This document shows positions 26,101 through 33,615 of a stretch of 50,009 nucleotides of DNA, piece by piece (within the stretch, counting starts at the first letter, position 1; the number at the start of each line of letters is the position of its first letter). Position numbers and translations under genes: made by a program. The DNA comes from Lujinxingiaceae bacterium. GTDB taxonomy: Bacteria > Myxococcota_A > Bradymonadia > Bradymonadales > Bradymonadaceae. The DNA lies in assembly GCA_013697635.1 (NCBI GenBank), contig JACCWM010000210.1, positions 1 through 50,009 on the forward strand. The letters run 5' to 3'. The notes under the pieces are model-generated. The model made no database searches. It saw only the letters and a program-made list of their open reading frames with translations, and was not told the DNA's origin.

Positions 26101-27389
26101 ATGTTGGAGTAGCTCGCGTCGCTGTCGGCGGCCGATCGCTGCCATTGCAGCACGAGGGCGCCGACAGCCCGGTTGCCGGTTTGCGTGGCGCTCTCTATGC
26201 CCGCGCCGACGTTGTTGAGGGCGCGCACGCGGTAGGTCACCGAGGCGCCGGGCAGGGCCGCGGCCCCGGTCACGCTCAGGGCGACGAAGCTGCTCGAGGT
26301 TCCTTGCGAGGCCTGCACGACGCCGGCGTTGACCGTGGGCGAGTCGGCGGCGTTGTCCACAATGGAGAGCTCAGACTGCGCCAGTTGCCAGGTGCCGTTT
26401 CGCTCGACCTGGTAGCCGGTGATGGGCGCCGAGGCGCGCCAGCCGCTCGCGCTTTGGCTCGGCGCGCTGCCGGCGTCGGGATAGGTTGCGCGGATGGTGT
26501 AGGCGTGCTGGGGGGCGGGGCTGACGGTGGCCGCGTCCCAGCTCAGCGTGATGTGCGAGCCGATCGTGCTCGTCGTCACCACGTTGAGCGGCGCCGACGG
26601 CACATGGCCGCCCATCGCGCCCGCATCGTCGTAGACGCTCTGGCCGGCTCCAACGTCCAGCGCCGTGGCGTCGCGCTCGATCACATAGCCCGTGGCGCCG
26701 GCAACCGGCGTCCAGCTCAAGCGCACATGATCCAGGTGGACGCCCTGGCTTGCTGTGAAGTCAGGCGGCGTCGGCGCCAGCGTGAGAAACTGCGCCTCGT
26801 CGGTCTGCTCCCCGCCCGCGATGCTCACATAGAGATAGGCCGTATAACGGGTGCCCGGCTCCAGGCCTGTGACCTGAAAACTCACCTGCCCGGCGTCTTG
26901 CAGCGCACCGAGTGGCTGGCATTTCGGCGTGGCGGGCTCGCGCGTGGCTGACCAGCAAAACCCGTGGTCGTCTATCGCATCGTCGCCCGTGCGATAAATC
27001 TGGCCGGCCAGCAAAGCCTCGCGCGCGCCGACAGTCGTGACCGCGAACATCTCAAGGGACCGCTCGCTGCCCGCATCGGCGTCAGGCAGGCCGCTCGCAT
27101 CCACGTCGGGCTCGCTGCTCGTGTCGGCATCAAGCTCGCTGCTCGCGTCGGCATCGGCATCGCTGCTCGCATCGGCATCGGGCTCGCTGCTCGCATCAGC
27201 ATCGGACTGGCCACCCACGTCGGCATCGGGCTCGCCACCCGCATCGTCGTCGACGTTGATGTCGAACTTCGGCTCCTCCTCGCCGCTTCCGTTAACGGCG
27301 TCGAGCAGCGCGCAGCCCGGCGCTGCGGTGAGGACCAAACTCAAGATGAGTAAAAAGCGTCGAAGATCGGCGGCCAGGAAAGTGTACAT
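23121..27389 (-). CDS. Giant lipoprotein with fibronectin-III-like, Ig-like and many GLUG repeats
   Basis: The roughly 1422-residue protein begins with a lipoprotein signal (LILSLVLTAAPGC, lipidation Cys after A-P-G). An Asp/Ala/Ser linker of DADASS-type repeats follows (about residues 40-105). Fibronectin-III-like domains come next (FTASQGVHLDHVRLSWTPV), then an Ig-like segment (ADGVDEAEITITLKDNW). The rest is many GLUG repeats (VGGLVGxN/GxIxxCxxxGxV), a module found in surface adhesins. The likely place is the outer surface and the role adhesion (inference). The frame is open to a GTG at 27428; ATG 27389 gives the cleaner signal peptide. The Cys content in the repeats is modest and may form disulfides. 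Confidence 0.87.
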   Translation of the reverse strand: MYTFLAADLRRFLLILSLVLTAAPGCALLDAVNGSGEEEPKFDINVDDDAGGEPDADVGGQSDADASSEPDADASSDADADASSELDADTSSEPDVDASGLPDADAGSERSLEMFAVTTVGAREALLAGQIYRTGDDAIDDHGFCWSATREPATPKCQPLGALQDAGQVSFQVTGLEPGTRYTAYLYVSIAGGEQTDEAQFLTLAPTPPDFTASQGVHLDHVRLSWTPVAGATGYVIERDATALDVGAGQSVYDDAGAMGGHVPSAPLNVVTTSTIGSHITLSWDAATVSPAPQHAYTIRATYPDAGSAPSQSASGWRASAPITGYQVERNGTWQLAQSELSIVDNAADSPTVNAGVVQASQGTSSSFVALSVTGAAALPGASVTYRVRALNNVGAGIESATQTGNRAVGALVLQWQRSAADSDASYSNIGNATGTTHQDTGAPANGDGRYYRVVASAAGANSLESASVRGFRANNTSISGENGKRADGVDEAEITITLKDNWANGVQGVVPTFSASPAEGNIYKACSSSNFDGVSTCKMSATIPGSKTLLLTSPTSMSGQTITFVDACDPAWFASAAEGTVGNPHEISTAAQLARMGGVCRTKHFRLINDIYLIATNSPMIATVAAPFVGTFNGAGRAIFGLRLDSDGDDVGLFRALGPNAQVYDLTLGNAEVVGANRVGLLAGQNSGLISNVKIDGKAQGLANLGGVVGHNLPGGTVSTCKFRGEVSGQDDNVGGIVGLNTGSTSGALVERCSVKAQIVGRDNVGGVIGNSIDPSGASELRRSLSQVRIEGRNNVGGLIGRQTLPIRDSYSTGEVTGNQAVGGLVGLNAATAATTTRAYTRTRVTGQSSVGRVVGSTVATPTSTYFDSDKACRTQASCNGVGQALSAAQMSGQNQSLFADYDFTAVWEMVGYGAPRLRWEQAVHCDRINEPDFVYDGQGDQGSASNAHLICSLAQLNRVRLNVWTTQHYRLLDDIDLPTTNFAPIASESVPFNAKFNGDGFSINNLNIATLTNDDVGLFAAIGAGGQVSNLRLANATVSGRDRVGALAGINRGQIIGCSSSGSITGSMMVGGLVGANGFDATFTFNAQVTQSGSSANVLGSQQVGGLIGHSTLGTVADCIASGTVTGKNIDIGGLVGFVDRSTVQRSFATGNVEPSPFGIGNFNTETTNTGGLIGRAVQANISGSAAWGSVRGGVHIGGLVGAAQNSTTISACHAHGDVTSDVDATSLEAKVGGLVGQSVDAQISYSMSSGSVTAIKDQVGGLVGYSEQGSVAQSYSFSSVYTDGIDVGGLIGRSNDTTLSFCYARGAVTGHNMVGGLVGTLTGSITQCFSDGPLSYSSSIPLIPYFGGLIGFTEYTVTVTDAYWNIATSGFSDSADGESLSATEMGVPSSFRSWVFAPSANHNWSMRPGGPPYLSWEDD

Positions 27390-27517
27390 AGCGGTCTTGC
27401 TCGGGGAAGTGAACCGTTGAAGTGACACGGGTCAGGAAGGCTTACGCAGGGTGCGCCGCCGATTCTAGTGAGAAGTAGGGCGTTTTCCCAGATCAGATAG
27501 CAGAGATCGCCCGGCGG

Positions 27518-29362
27518 CTAGCCTTGGCCGCCCTCGAGCGGCCAGACCACGGCTTCGCGCGCGCTCTTGGACCAGGGCGCGCCCCGGTTGCCCGGAATCT
27601 CGCGCCCGTCGGCGGCCGTCACGAAGTTGCCCACGTCATAGAAGGCGCGCTCGGCGTTGACGCGCCCGTGGGCGCTGCGCATGGCCTGCAGGCGGCCGTC
27701 TTGGCGCAGCATGACCACCTGGTGGGGGCCGGGGCGCAGGTCGACGAGGCTGCCCTTTTGGGCGGCGTTCATCAGCTGCTCCTCGTTGCCGATCGGATCG
27801 GCCACGGTCTTGGCCTTGAGCGTCCAGACCAAGAGCGAGGTCGGGTCGCGATCGCCAAACTGGCGAGCGAGCAGATCCTGGTCGCCGTAGAAGGACTTGC
27901 CGATGTCGTTCTGGTTGACCGGCCCGGCCATCAAACACAGGCCAGCGAGCAGGTCACAGTCGTCGGGAAGCTCGGTCACCCCCATGATCTCGGCGACCAG
28001 GCCGCTTCGCGCGGCCGCCGCGCCCACCGCGCGCACGCTGGCCTCCCAGTCGAGGCCCTCGGCCTCAATCTCTTTTCGACTCAGCCCGACGATATAGATG
28101 CGCTGGCCGGCCAGCCCGAAGGCCTTCTTGCCTCGCGACGCGTTGCGGCTAAACGCCTTGCCCACGGGCAAATCGGCCCACAGCGGGATGTTCTTCATCA
28201 CCCGGTCGGTCACCGCGTCGAGCATCTGGCGCACCTCGCGGATGCGCTCCTTGCCGCCCGGCGTGAGCACGTCGATGCGCTCGAGCAACAAGAGCTCCTT
28301 GGAGCGCTCACGCTCGCAGCCCGTCCAGTGCGCGAACGCATTGTAGGCCGCGCGCCCCGCCATCACGGTGAGATCGTCGGGCACGTCCATCTGCTGGCGC
28401 GCCTGGTAGGGCTCGGGGGCTTTCTCCTCGTGGTTGATCCCGGGCTGAATACGCTCGCTTCGAAAGGCCATCATGTTCGCCCCGAGCTTTCGACACAGCC
28501 CCTCGCTGAGCGCCACCCGCTCCTCCACGCGGGCCTGGCCGACCTGAGCGACGAGCGCCACGCGCCAACCGGCGCTGCGCTCGGCCACCGTCAGTCCGCA
28601 CATCTCCTCGAGCGCGCGCAGCATCGGGCGGTTGTCCTCGCGCCTTGGCGCGCTGCAAAACGGCGCCGAAAAAACCTGCGCGCGCCGCTGCCCGTTGGAT
28701 GCAACGACCGCCGCGCGCTCCATCGCGTCGGCCAAAATGCCGATGTGCAGCTGCTGCAGATAGCCGATCGTCGGAATGTCGTCGACGTGCTGAAAGCGCT
28801 TGCGAAACGCCCGAACCGGCACCGTCAAAAGGCTCGCCACCGGCGCATGACCGATCAACGTGAGCAACATCGTAAACGGCGTGCGATACGGCCGGCTGAG
28901 CACCACGTGCGTGTAGGCCGCCTGATCGAGCACCGGCGCGTCGAGGTGGCGAAGGCTTCGCAACACATGCTTGATCCGCTCGGAGTCCTCGGGCCCGAAG
29001 CTAACCTGGCGGTGGCCACGGTAGTTCGTCGACTGGCGCGCCGACACGATCCCCAACGCGCTCTCCTCAAAGAGCTCACCCTCACGCACCGGCAACGGCG
29101 CCAAAAACGCCGTCGGCCGCTCCAACGACAGCAGGCTCAACGCCTGGCGCGTCTCCTCGAGGCTCAGCGAGACCCGCGTGCGATAGCCCACCGGCGAGGC
29201 CGTCTCCAGCCCCGTCGGCAACGAGTAGCGCGTGCGCCGCTCGCCCGGCGCGGCAAACTCCGCGCCGCGCTTCGCACGTACATCCGGCACCGCGATCGGA
29301 ACCGGCTCGACGAGCTTTTGTTGGGACGTGACAAACGACAGCGATGGGGCTTTTGAATTCAT
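27518..29362 (-). CDS. Unrecognised 614-residue protein
   Basis: No family is recognised. The start is well supported: ATG 29362 with GAGGAG six bases upstream. The protein has no signal peptide or membrane segment and looks globular and cytoplasmic, with a balanced amino-acid composition. Visible segments include a Pro/Arg-rich N-terminus, [19 protein letters not shown]-like helical regions, a Tyr/Phe-rich stretch ([13 protein letters not shown]) and a C-terminal part with [13 protein letters not shown]. The opposite strand is open over nearly the whole gene, but its product is rich in Ala, His and Arg and lacks a ribosome binding site, so it is a shadow. Upstream lies the GATC-rich repeat block and then dinB. 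Confidence 0.75.
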   Translation of the reverse strand: MNSKAPSLSFVTSQQKLVEPVPIAVPDVRAKRGAEFAAPGERRTRYSLPTGLETASPVGYRTRVSLSLEETRQALSLLSLERPTAFLAPLPVREGELFEESALGIVSARQSTNYRGHRQVSFGPEDSERIKHVLRSLRHLDAPVLDQAAYTHVVLSRPYRTPFTMLLTLIGHAPVASLLTVPVRAFRKRFQHVDDIPTIGYLQQLHIGILADAMERAAVVASNGQRRAQVFSAPFCSAPRREDNRPMLRALEEMCGLTVAERSAGWRVALVAQVGQARVEERVALSEGLCRKLGANMMAFRSERIQPGINHEEKAPEPYQARQQMDVPDDLTVMAGRAAYNAFAHWTGCERERSKELLLLERIDVLTPGGKERIREVRQMLDAVTDRVMKNIPLWADLPVGKAFSRNASRGKKAFGLAGQRIYIVGLSRKEIEAEGLDWEASVRAVGAAAARSGLVAEIMGVTELPDDCDLLAGLCLMAGPVNQNDIGKSFYGDQDLLARQFGDRDPTSLLVWTLKAKTVADPIGNEEQLMNAAQKGSLVDLRPGPHQVVMLRQDGRLQAMRSAHGRVNAERAFYDVGNFVTAADGREIPGNRGAPWSKSAREAVVWPLEGGQG

Positions 29363-29463
29363 GTGCGGCTCCTCAACCCTTTAGGATAGCTCGTCATTGC
29401 AGTGGATTTGGTCGATCTCCAATGGACGACAAACTACCCCGGGCGAGCGTTGTCCTGCAAGCC

Positions 29464-29712
29464 GATCACGTTCACGATTACGATCACGATCACGTTCACG
29501 GAGCCGATCACGATCACGTTCACGGAGCCGATCACGATCACGTGCACGGAGCCGATCACGATCACGTGCACGGAGCCGATCACGATCACGATCACGTTCA
29601 CGGATCGCGACCCTGATCGTGATCGCGACCGTGATCGTGACCGTGATCGCGACCGTGATCGAGACCGCGACCGTGATCGCGACCGTGATCGTGATCGCGA
29701 CCGTGATCGTCA
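29464..29712. repeat. GATC-dense inverted low-complexity block (24-bp units, then hexamer-type units)
   Basis: From 29501 to 29572 there are three 24-bp units beginning GAGCCGATCACGATCACG, followed at 29573 by a 30-bp variant with one extra GATCAC; a partial unit precedes at 29471. From 29603 to 29712 the units change to GACCGTGATCGCGACC-type, which read as reverse complement of the left half. I count 22 GATC sites. Both halves could anneal to a long imperfect hairpin or cruciform. Because the units are multiples of 3, all frames stay open (His/Asp-rich on plus, Arg/Asp-rich on both). No start with a ribosome binding site was found, so I do not call a gene. The block fills the 347-base gap between dinB and the 614-residue gene. 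Confidence 0.85.
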
Positions 29713-30774
29713 CCTTTTTAGCGGCAGCTCGAGCTGCTGCGGCCCCTCGTCGTCCTCGGATTCGAGACGAACGCCAACGCCCAGCAAGCGCACGGGTCGC
29801 TTTCCGCGGTCAAAGGCGCTCTCCAAAAGGCGGGCATAGTTGGTGATCGTGGGCTCTTTGATCTCACGTCGCTCGAGCGTGGTCTGTTGAAAGTCGTCGA
29901 ACTTGACCTTGACGAAGATGCCGCGAATCGCCGCCGCATGCTGGTTGCGGCGCAGCCGTCGCTCCAGCGACTCGAGCAGCGGGGGTAGCGCCTGGATGCA
30001 GGCGCCGAGATCGGGCAGATCGTGTGGGTATGTGTTCTCGACGCTGACGCTCTTGGCCTCGCGTTCGGTGCGCACGGGGCGCTCGTCGATGCCGCGGCAA
30101 AGCTCGTAGAGGCGCGGTGCCCAGTTGCCAAACTCGCGGGCAAGCTGCTCGAGCGAGCGCTTTTGGAGATCGCGGCAGGTGTGCAGGCCCAGGGCCTTCA
30201 TGCGCTGCTGGGTGACGGGTCCGACGCCGGGGATGCGGGCCACGGGCAGCGGCGCGATGAAGGCATCGATCTCGTGGGGGGCGACGACCTGGATGCCGTC
30301 GGGCTTGTTGACGTCGCTTGCGACCTTGGCCAAGAACTTGTTGGAGGCCACACCGGCCGACGCCGTCAGGCCGGTCTGCTCGAAGATCAGCCGGCGAATC
30401 TCGTTGGCGATAAGCGTCGCGCTGCCCTGGAAATCCTCGCTTCCGGTGACGTCGAGAAAGGCCTCGTCGAGCGAGAGCGGCTCGATGACTTGGGAGAAGC
30501 GCGCGAAGATCTCGCGGATCGTCTGGCTGGCCTCGCGGTATTTGGTGATGTTGGGCGGCAGAATCGTCAGCTGCGGGCAAAGGCGCATCGCACGCGCCGA
30601 GGCCATCGCCGAGCGCACGCCGAAGACGCGCGCGGGGTAGTTGGCCGTGGCGATCACGCCGCGCCGCTCGGGGTGGCCACCCACGGCCAGCGGGACATCG
30701 CGAAGCGCGGGGTTGTCGCGCATCTCGATCGCTGCATAAAAGCAGTCCATGTCGACGTGGATGATTTTGCGCAT
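29710..30774 (-). CDS. dinB: DNA polymerase IV (Y-family translesion polymerase)
   Basis: The 354-residue length equals the family (E. coli 351). Motifs include IIHVDMDCFYAAIE (metal-binding Asp, steric-gate region), YPARVFGVRSAM, the catalytic SLDEAFLDVTGS, GVASNKFLAKVASD and the helix-hairpin-helix RIPGVGPVT. The C-terminus QLELPLKR resembles a beta-clamp-binding motif (QLxLPL). ATG 30774 was chosen; the open frame upstream to 30990 reads through the repeat array. It is the only gene on the minus strand between the two repeat blocks. No LexA box was recognised. Confidence 0.96.
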   Translation of the reverse strand: MRKIIHVDMDCFYAAIEMRDNPALRDVPLAVGGHPERRGVIATANYPARVFGVRSAMASARAMRLCPQLTILPPNITKYREASQTIREIFARFSQVIEPLSLDEAFLDVTGSEDFQGSATLIANEIRRLIFEQTGLTASAGVASNKFLAKVASDVNKPDGIQVVAPHEIDAFIAPLPVARIPGVGPVTQQRMKALGLHTCRDLQKRSLEQLAREFGNWAPRLYELCRGIDERPVRTEREAKSVSVENTYPHDLPDLGACIQALPPLLESLERRLRRNQHAAAIRGIFVKVKFDDFQQTTLERREIKEPTITNYARLLESAFDRGKRPVRLLGVGVRLESEDDEGPQQLELPLKR

Positions 30775-30870
30775 GGGGTGAAGTGCTCGGTGGGGCCAAA
30801 ACGCCAGGTGCCGGCGGCGATAGTAAACCGACAGGGGCCTACAGACGAGTGCGAAGGGCGTTCGCAGAGC

Positions 30871-31113
30871 GTGCGCACGCCTCGAACCACAGTTTTTGGA
30901 GTTCGCACGAGGTGCGGGCGTCGATCGCGTTTGGTTTTGGCGTGCGCACGACGTGCGGGCGTCGCTCGCAAAAGTTTTTGACGCGCGCACAGCGTGTGGG
31001 CGCCGCTCAGGAAAGGTTTTGGCGTGCGCACAACGTGTGGGCGCCGCTCAGGAAAGGTTTTGGCGTGCGCACGTCGTGCGCACGTCAAAAACTGTGGTTC
31101 GAGGCGTGCGCAC
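30871..31113. repeat. 28-bp perfect inverted repeat bracketing the tandem array
   Basis: The left arm at 30871-30898 (begins GTGCGCACGCCTCGAACC) has an exact reverse complement at 31086-31113. The 187 bases between hold the 41-bp tandem array and a second inverted repeat (TTTTGGCGTGCGCAC at about 31058 and GTGCGCACGTCAAAA at about 31076). The palindrome GTGCGCAC recurs throughout. The element sits between the divergent dinB and the 259-residue gene. Confidence 0.9.
30892..31055. repeat. Tandem array, four copies of a 41-bp unit
   Basis: Units occupy 30892-30932, 30933-30973, 30974-31014 and 31015-31055, and a fifth, partial copy starts at 31056. Copies 3 and 4 are nearly identical (GGTTTTGGCGTGCGCAC ... 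GCGCCGCTCAGGAAA); copies 1 and 2 have diverged. A 41-base period is not a multiple of 3, and there are no spacers, so it is neither coding nor CRISPR. The rest of the 519-base gap between dinB and the next gene (31114-31293) shows no further feature. Confidence 0.9.
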
Positions 31114-31293
31114 GTCGTGCGCGCGCATTTCCCAAAATTTCGCCTGGGGCTTGCGCCGTGGGCAACCACGTCTTACAGTGTGCTCATTCCAACCGGTGTC
31201 CTGGGGGGATGTATAAATGCCCAGGACTTTTTTGAAACAGCGATGTTGTGCACAGCGTGCCCGATCTCGCCCTGCGCGAAAGGCAAGGACACC

Positions 31294-32073
31294 ATGTCAG
31301 AACTTACCAAATCCGTGGTCAACCGCATCAAGAACTCCGAGACGGTCGTCAGCTCGGGCAAGAACCACGGCCCCGAGGTGGGCGCCAGGGTCGCGGCCAA
31401 GTTCCAAGACGTCGGCTTCGGTGACGTCGACGCGGCCACAATCAACCGCGTCGTCGCGGGCTGCATGGCCGTGCTCACGCGCGCGACCGAAAACCTGCAC
31501 GCCCGCGAGCAGGACCACGCCTCCGAGCTTGGCAACGACGGGCCCAAACGCGACGAGCGTGACGAGGCGATCAACGAGCTTGCCTCGCGCCTGGTCAACG
31601 TGCGCCGCCTGCTGCGAAATTTCAGCACGCCAAGCATCGTCGCGAGCCTGGGCCTGGCCAAGCCCGTGCCGCGTACGCCCGATCGCCTGGTCAAGTACGC
31701 AGGCTTCGCCGTCAAACAGCTTCGTGAAAAGAACGTGACGATCCGCCAGGCCGGCGTGACCGTTCGCACCGTCGACATCGCCGTCGATCTCGAGATGCCC
31801 ATGGAGCGTTTGCGCGAAGCGCTCGAGGAGCTCACCGACGACGCGCGCCAAAATCAGCTCGCCAAGGAGGCGCGCGACGCCGCCCTGGAGGCCTGGAACC
31901 TCGATTACAGCGCATGCGCCTCGATTCTGGCCCACTTCTTTCGCCTGGCCGATCGCCCCGCGCTCGCCCGGCGCGTGCGCCCCACGCGCCGGCGCAGCAC
32001 CGGCGAGGTTACGATCGAGGAGGAGCTCGACGCCGGGGCCGCAAACGAGAACGACGAGGAGCTCGAGGCCTAA
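31294..32073 (+). CDS. Unrecognised 259-residue cytoplasmic protein
   Basis: No family is recognised. The protein is highly charged and helical: an N-terminal KSVVNRIKNSE segment, an acidic region around LHAREQDHASELG, then RDEAINELASRLVNVRRLLRN, which could be a coiled coil. A basic stretch (RRVRPTRRRSTGEV) and a strongly acidic C-terminus (EEELDAGAANENDEELEA) close it. No signal peptide is visible. ATG 31294 has AAGGA upstream; in-frame starts further up (for example 31242) read into the repeat region. It is divergent from dinB across the 41-bp array, so the array may lie in its promoter region. Confidence 0.75.
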   Translation: MSELTKSVVNRIKNSETVVSSGKNHGPEVGARVAAKFQDVGFGDVDAATINRVVAGCMAVLTRATENLHAREQDHASELGNDGPKRDERDEAINELASRLVNVRRLLRNFSTPSIVASLGLAKPVPRTPDRLVKYAGFAVKQLREKNVTIRQAGVTVRTVDIAVDLEMPMERLREALEELTDDARQNQLAKEARDAALEAWNLDYSACASILAHFFRLADRPALARRVRPTRRRSTGEVTIEEELDAGAANENDEELEA

Positions 32074-32094
32074 CGAGCCTATCCCACCACTTTC

Positions 32095-32697
32095 TTATTC
32101 GGGCGCCTGCCAGTGGCGCGTGGTCGCCGCGCACTGCGCAGGCAGCGAGCGGCCGGAGTCATCGGCTACGCTGAGCGCGGCGACCACCTCGGCGGCGCGC
32201 GCGCTCCAGGGCGTGGAGTCCTGGACCTGGGCGCGCTTCATCGCGTCGAGCGCGCGCACCACCAGCGGCGCGGCCTGGTCGCGCATCCCGGCGCGAAACT
32301 CTTCTTTCTGGTCCTCTTCGAGGGCCTCGAGCGGCTCAATCGCTTCGACCTCACAGGCGAAGTTGAGGTAGAGCTGGCCGATACGATAGGCGGCAAAGCC
32401 GGCCAGCGCGGGGCGCTCGTCGGTGAGCGCGCGGCCAAAGGCTGCGCGCACGGGCTCAAAGGCCGAGAACTTCTCCTGCATGACCTGTTGCAAGTTGTGG
32501 CTCTCGCCGCCGGTGGGCAGGCGGTGGGCGCGCAGATAGCTCTGGAAATCGCGCTCGGCCTCGGCCAAGGGCGCCGGGATCTGTTCGGCCGCGACGTCCA
32601 CCGTGGCCGCAGGCGTCGAGGCGCAGGCGCTGAGCAGTGCAAAGCCGAGCAGGGCGAGGGCGAGCGGGGCGGGCGCGAGCAACTTGGGGGGCATCAT
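32095..32697 (-). CDS. Lipoprotein of unknown function
   Basis: The 200-residue product has a lipoprotein signal (LALALLGFALLSACAS, lipobox L-S-A-C). The mature part is helical, with QSYLRAHRLP, LQQVMQEKFSAFEPV and an acidic LEALEEDQKEE region, and no recognised domain. AAGGAG lies five bases before ATG 32697. It begins 16 bases after the stop of msrA on the same strand, so they are probably co-transcribed. Confidence 0.8.
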   Translation of the reverse strand: MMPPKLLAPAPLALALLGFALLSACASTPAATVDVAAEQIPAPLAEAERDFQSYLRAHRLPTGGESHNLQQVMQEKFSAFEPVRAAFGRALTDERPALAGFAAYRIGQLYLNFACEVEAIEPLEALEEDQKEEFRAGMRDQAAPLVVRALDAMKRAQVQDSTPWSARAAEVVAALSVADDSGRSLPAQCAATTRHWQAPE

Positions 32698-32713
32698 GGC
32701 GACTCCTTGGGCG

Positions 32714-33403
32714 TCAGGGCGCATCGGCCCAGGTCTTTGTCAAAAACGCGGCGCGCCCCGAGCCCTGGCGGTAGCGCTCGTAGTGGGCGTAGTTCTTCTT
32801 GTAGTAGTCCTGATGGTAATCTTCGGCCACCCAAAAATCGCCTGCGTCTTCGATCGGCACGACGATCGGCTTTTCAAAGCGCGCGCTGTCAGCGAGGGCG
32901 CGCTTGGAGGCCTCGGCCATCTGGCGCTGCTCCTGGGTGTGCACGTAGATGCCGGGGCGGTACTGGCTGCCGCGATCGGCGAACTGGCCGCCGGCATCGG
33001 TGGGGTCGTGGGCGCGCCAGAAGGTCTCGAGCAGCTCCTCGTAGCCCACGCGCTTGGGGTCGAAGTAGACGAGCACGGCCTCGGTGTGGCCGGTCTTCCC
33101 GCCGGAGACCTGCTTGTAGGTGGGCGCGCGCTCGGGGCCGTCGGTGTAGCCCGAGAGGACGGCCGCCACACCCTCGAGCTTTTCAAAGGGCGGCTCCATG
33201 CACCAAAAACAGCCCCCGGCAAAGGTGGCGAGCTGCTCGCCTTGGCCGGGCTCGGGGGCAAGCCGGGTGCCGTTGAGCGCTTGGTCGGGCGCTTGGTCGG
33301 GCGCGCTGTTGGGGCTGATCGGGGTGTCGACGCCGCCGCTCGATGAGCAGGCGCCGAGCAGGGCGAAGAGCAATAATAGTGCGAGCGTGGTGAGGCGATG
33401 CAT
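32714..33403 (-). CDS. msrA: Peptide-methionine (S)-S-oxide reductase, lipoprotein form
   Basis: MsrA repairs methionine-S-sulfoxide in proteins. The catalytic motif GGCFWCMEPPFEKL is present, followed by SGYTDG, YKQVSGGKTGHTEAV and EDYHQDYY, all family hallmarks. The N-terminus has a lipoprotein signal (LALLLLFALLGACSSS), so the enzyme is exported and anchored to a membrane, which suits repair of envelope proteins. ATG 33403 has GGAG eight bases upstream. It heads a two-gene unit with the lipoprotein at 32095-32697 and is divergent from the first histidine kinase. Confidence 0.95.
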   Translation of the reverse strand: MHRLTTLALLLLFALLGACSSSGGVDTPISPNSAPDQAPDQALNGTRLAPEPGQGEQLATFAGGCFWCMEPPFEKLEGVAAVLSGYTDGPERAPTYKQVSGGKTGHTEAVLVYFDPKRVGYEELLETFWRAHDPTDAGGQFADRGSQYRPGIYVHTQEQRQMAEASKRALADSARFEKPIVVPIEDAGDFWVAEDYHQDYYKKNYAHYERYRQGSGRAAFLTKTWADAP

Positions 33404-33615
33404 GGTGGAAAGCTCCATGATGGGCGAGTGGCAGGCCATAGCGGCCCAAGAGCATAGCGCCGCCGGGCCCCAAAGGTCCAGCCGCGCCCGCTTGTGGCGC
33501 CCAGGGAATGAGTGCGTATCTTTGGCCTGATCGCAGCACCGAACACTTGCTCGACCACGCGGTCGAAGGAGAAGGAGGCGGTGCTCACCCGGTTCCCCTG
33601 CAAAGAACAAACGCC

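Noticed and set aside
27524-29356. A 610-residue open frame on the plus strand opposite the unknown 614-residue protein
   Set aside because: The minus-strand gene has a GAGGAG ribosome binding site and a normal composition. The plus frame is rich in Ala, His and Arg and has no such site.
29381-29713. A minus-strand open frame overlapping the dinB stop (GTGA) through the GATC repeats
   Set aside because: The overlap looks like coupling, but the product is only ITVA/RDRD repeats and all frames are open in such 6-base repeats.
30892-31055. CRISPR array
   Set aside because: The units are directly adjacent with no unique spacers, and no cas genes are near.
30783-31235. Several open frames across the 41-bp array on both strands
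   Set aside because: The 41-base period shifts the frame between units, and the products are repeated Arg/Ala/His strings without ribosome binding sites.
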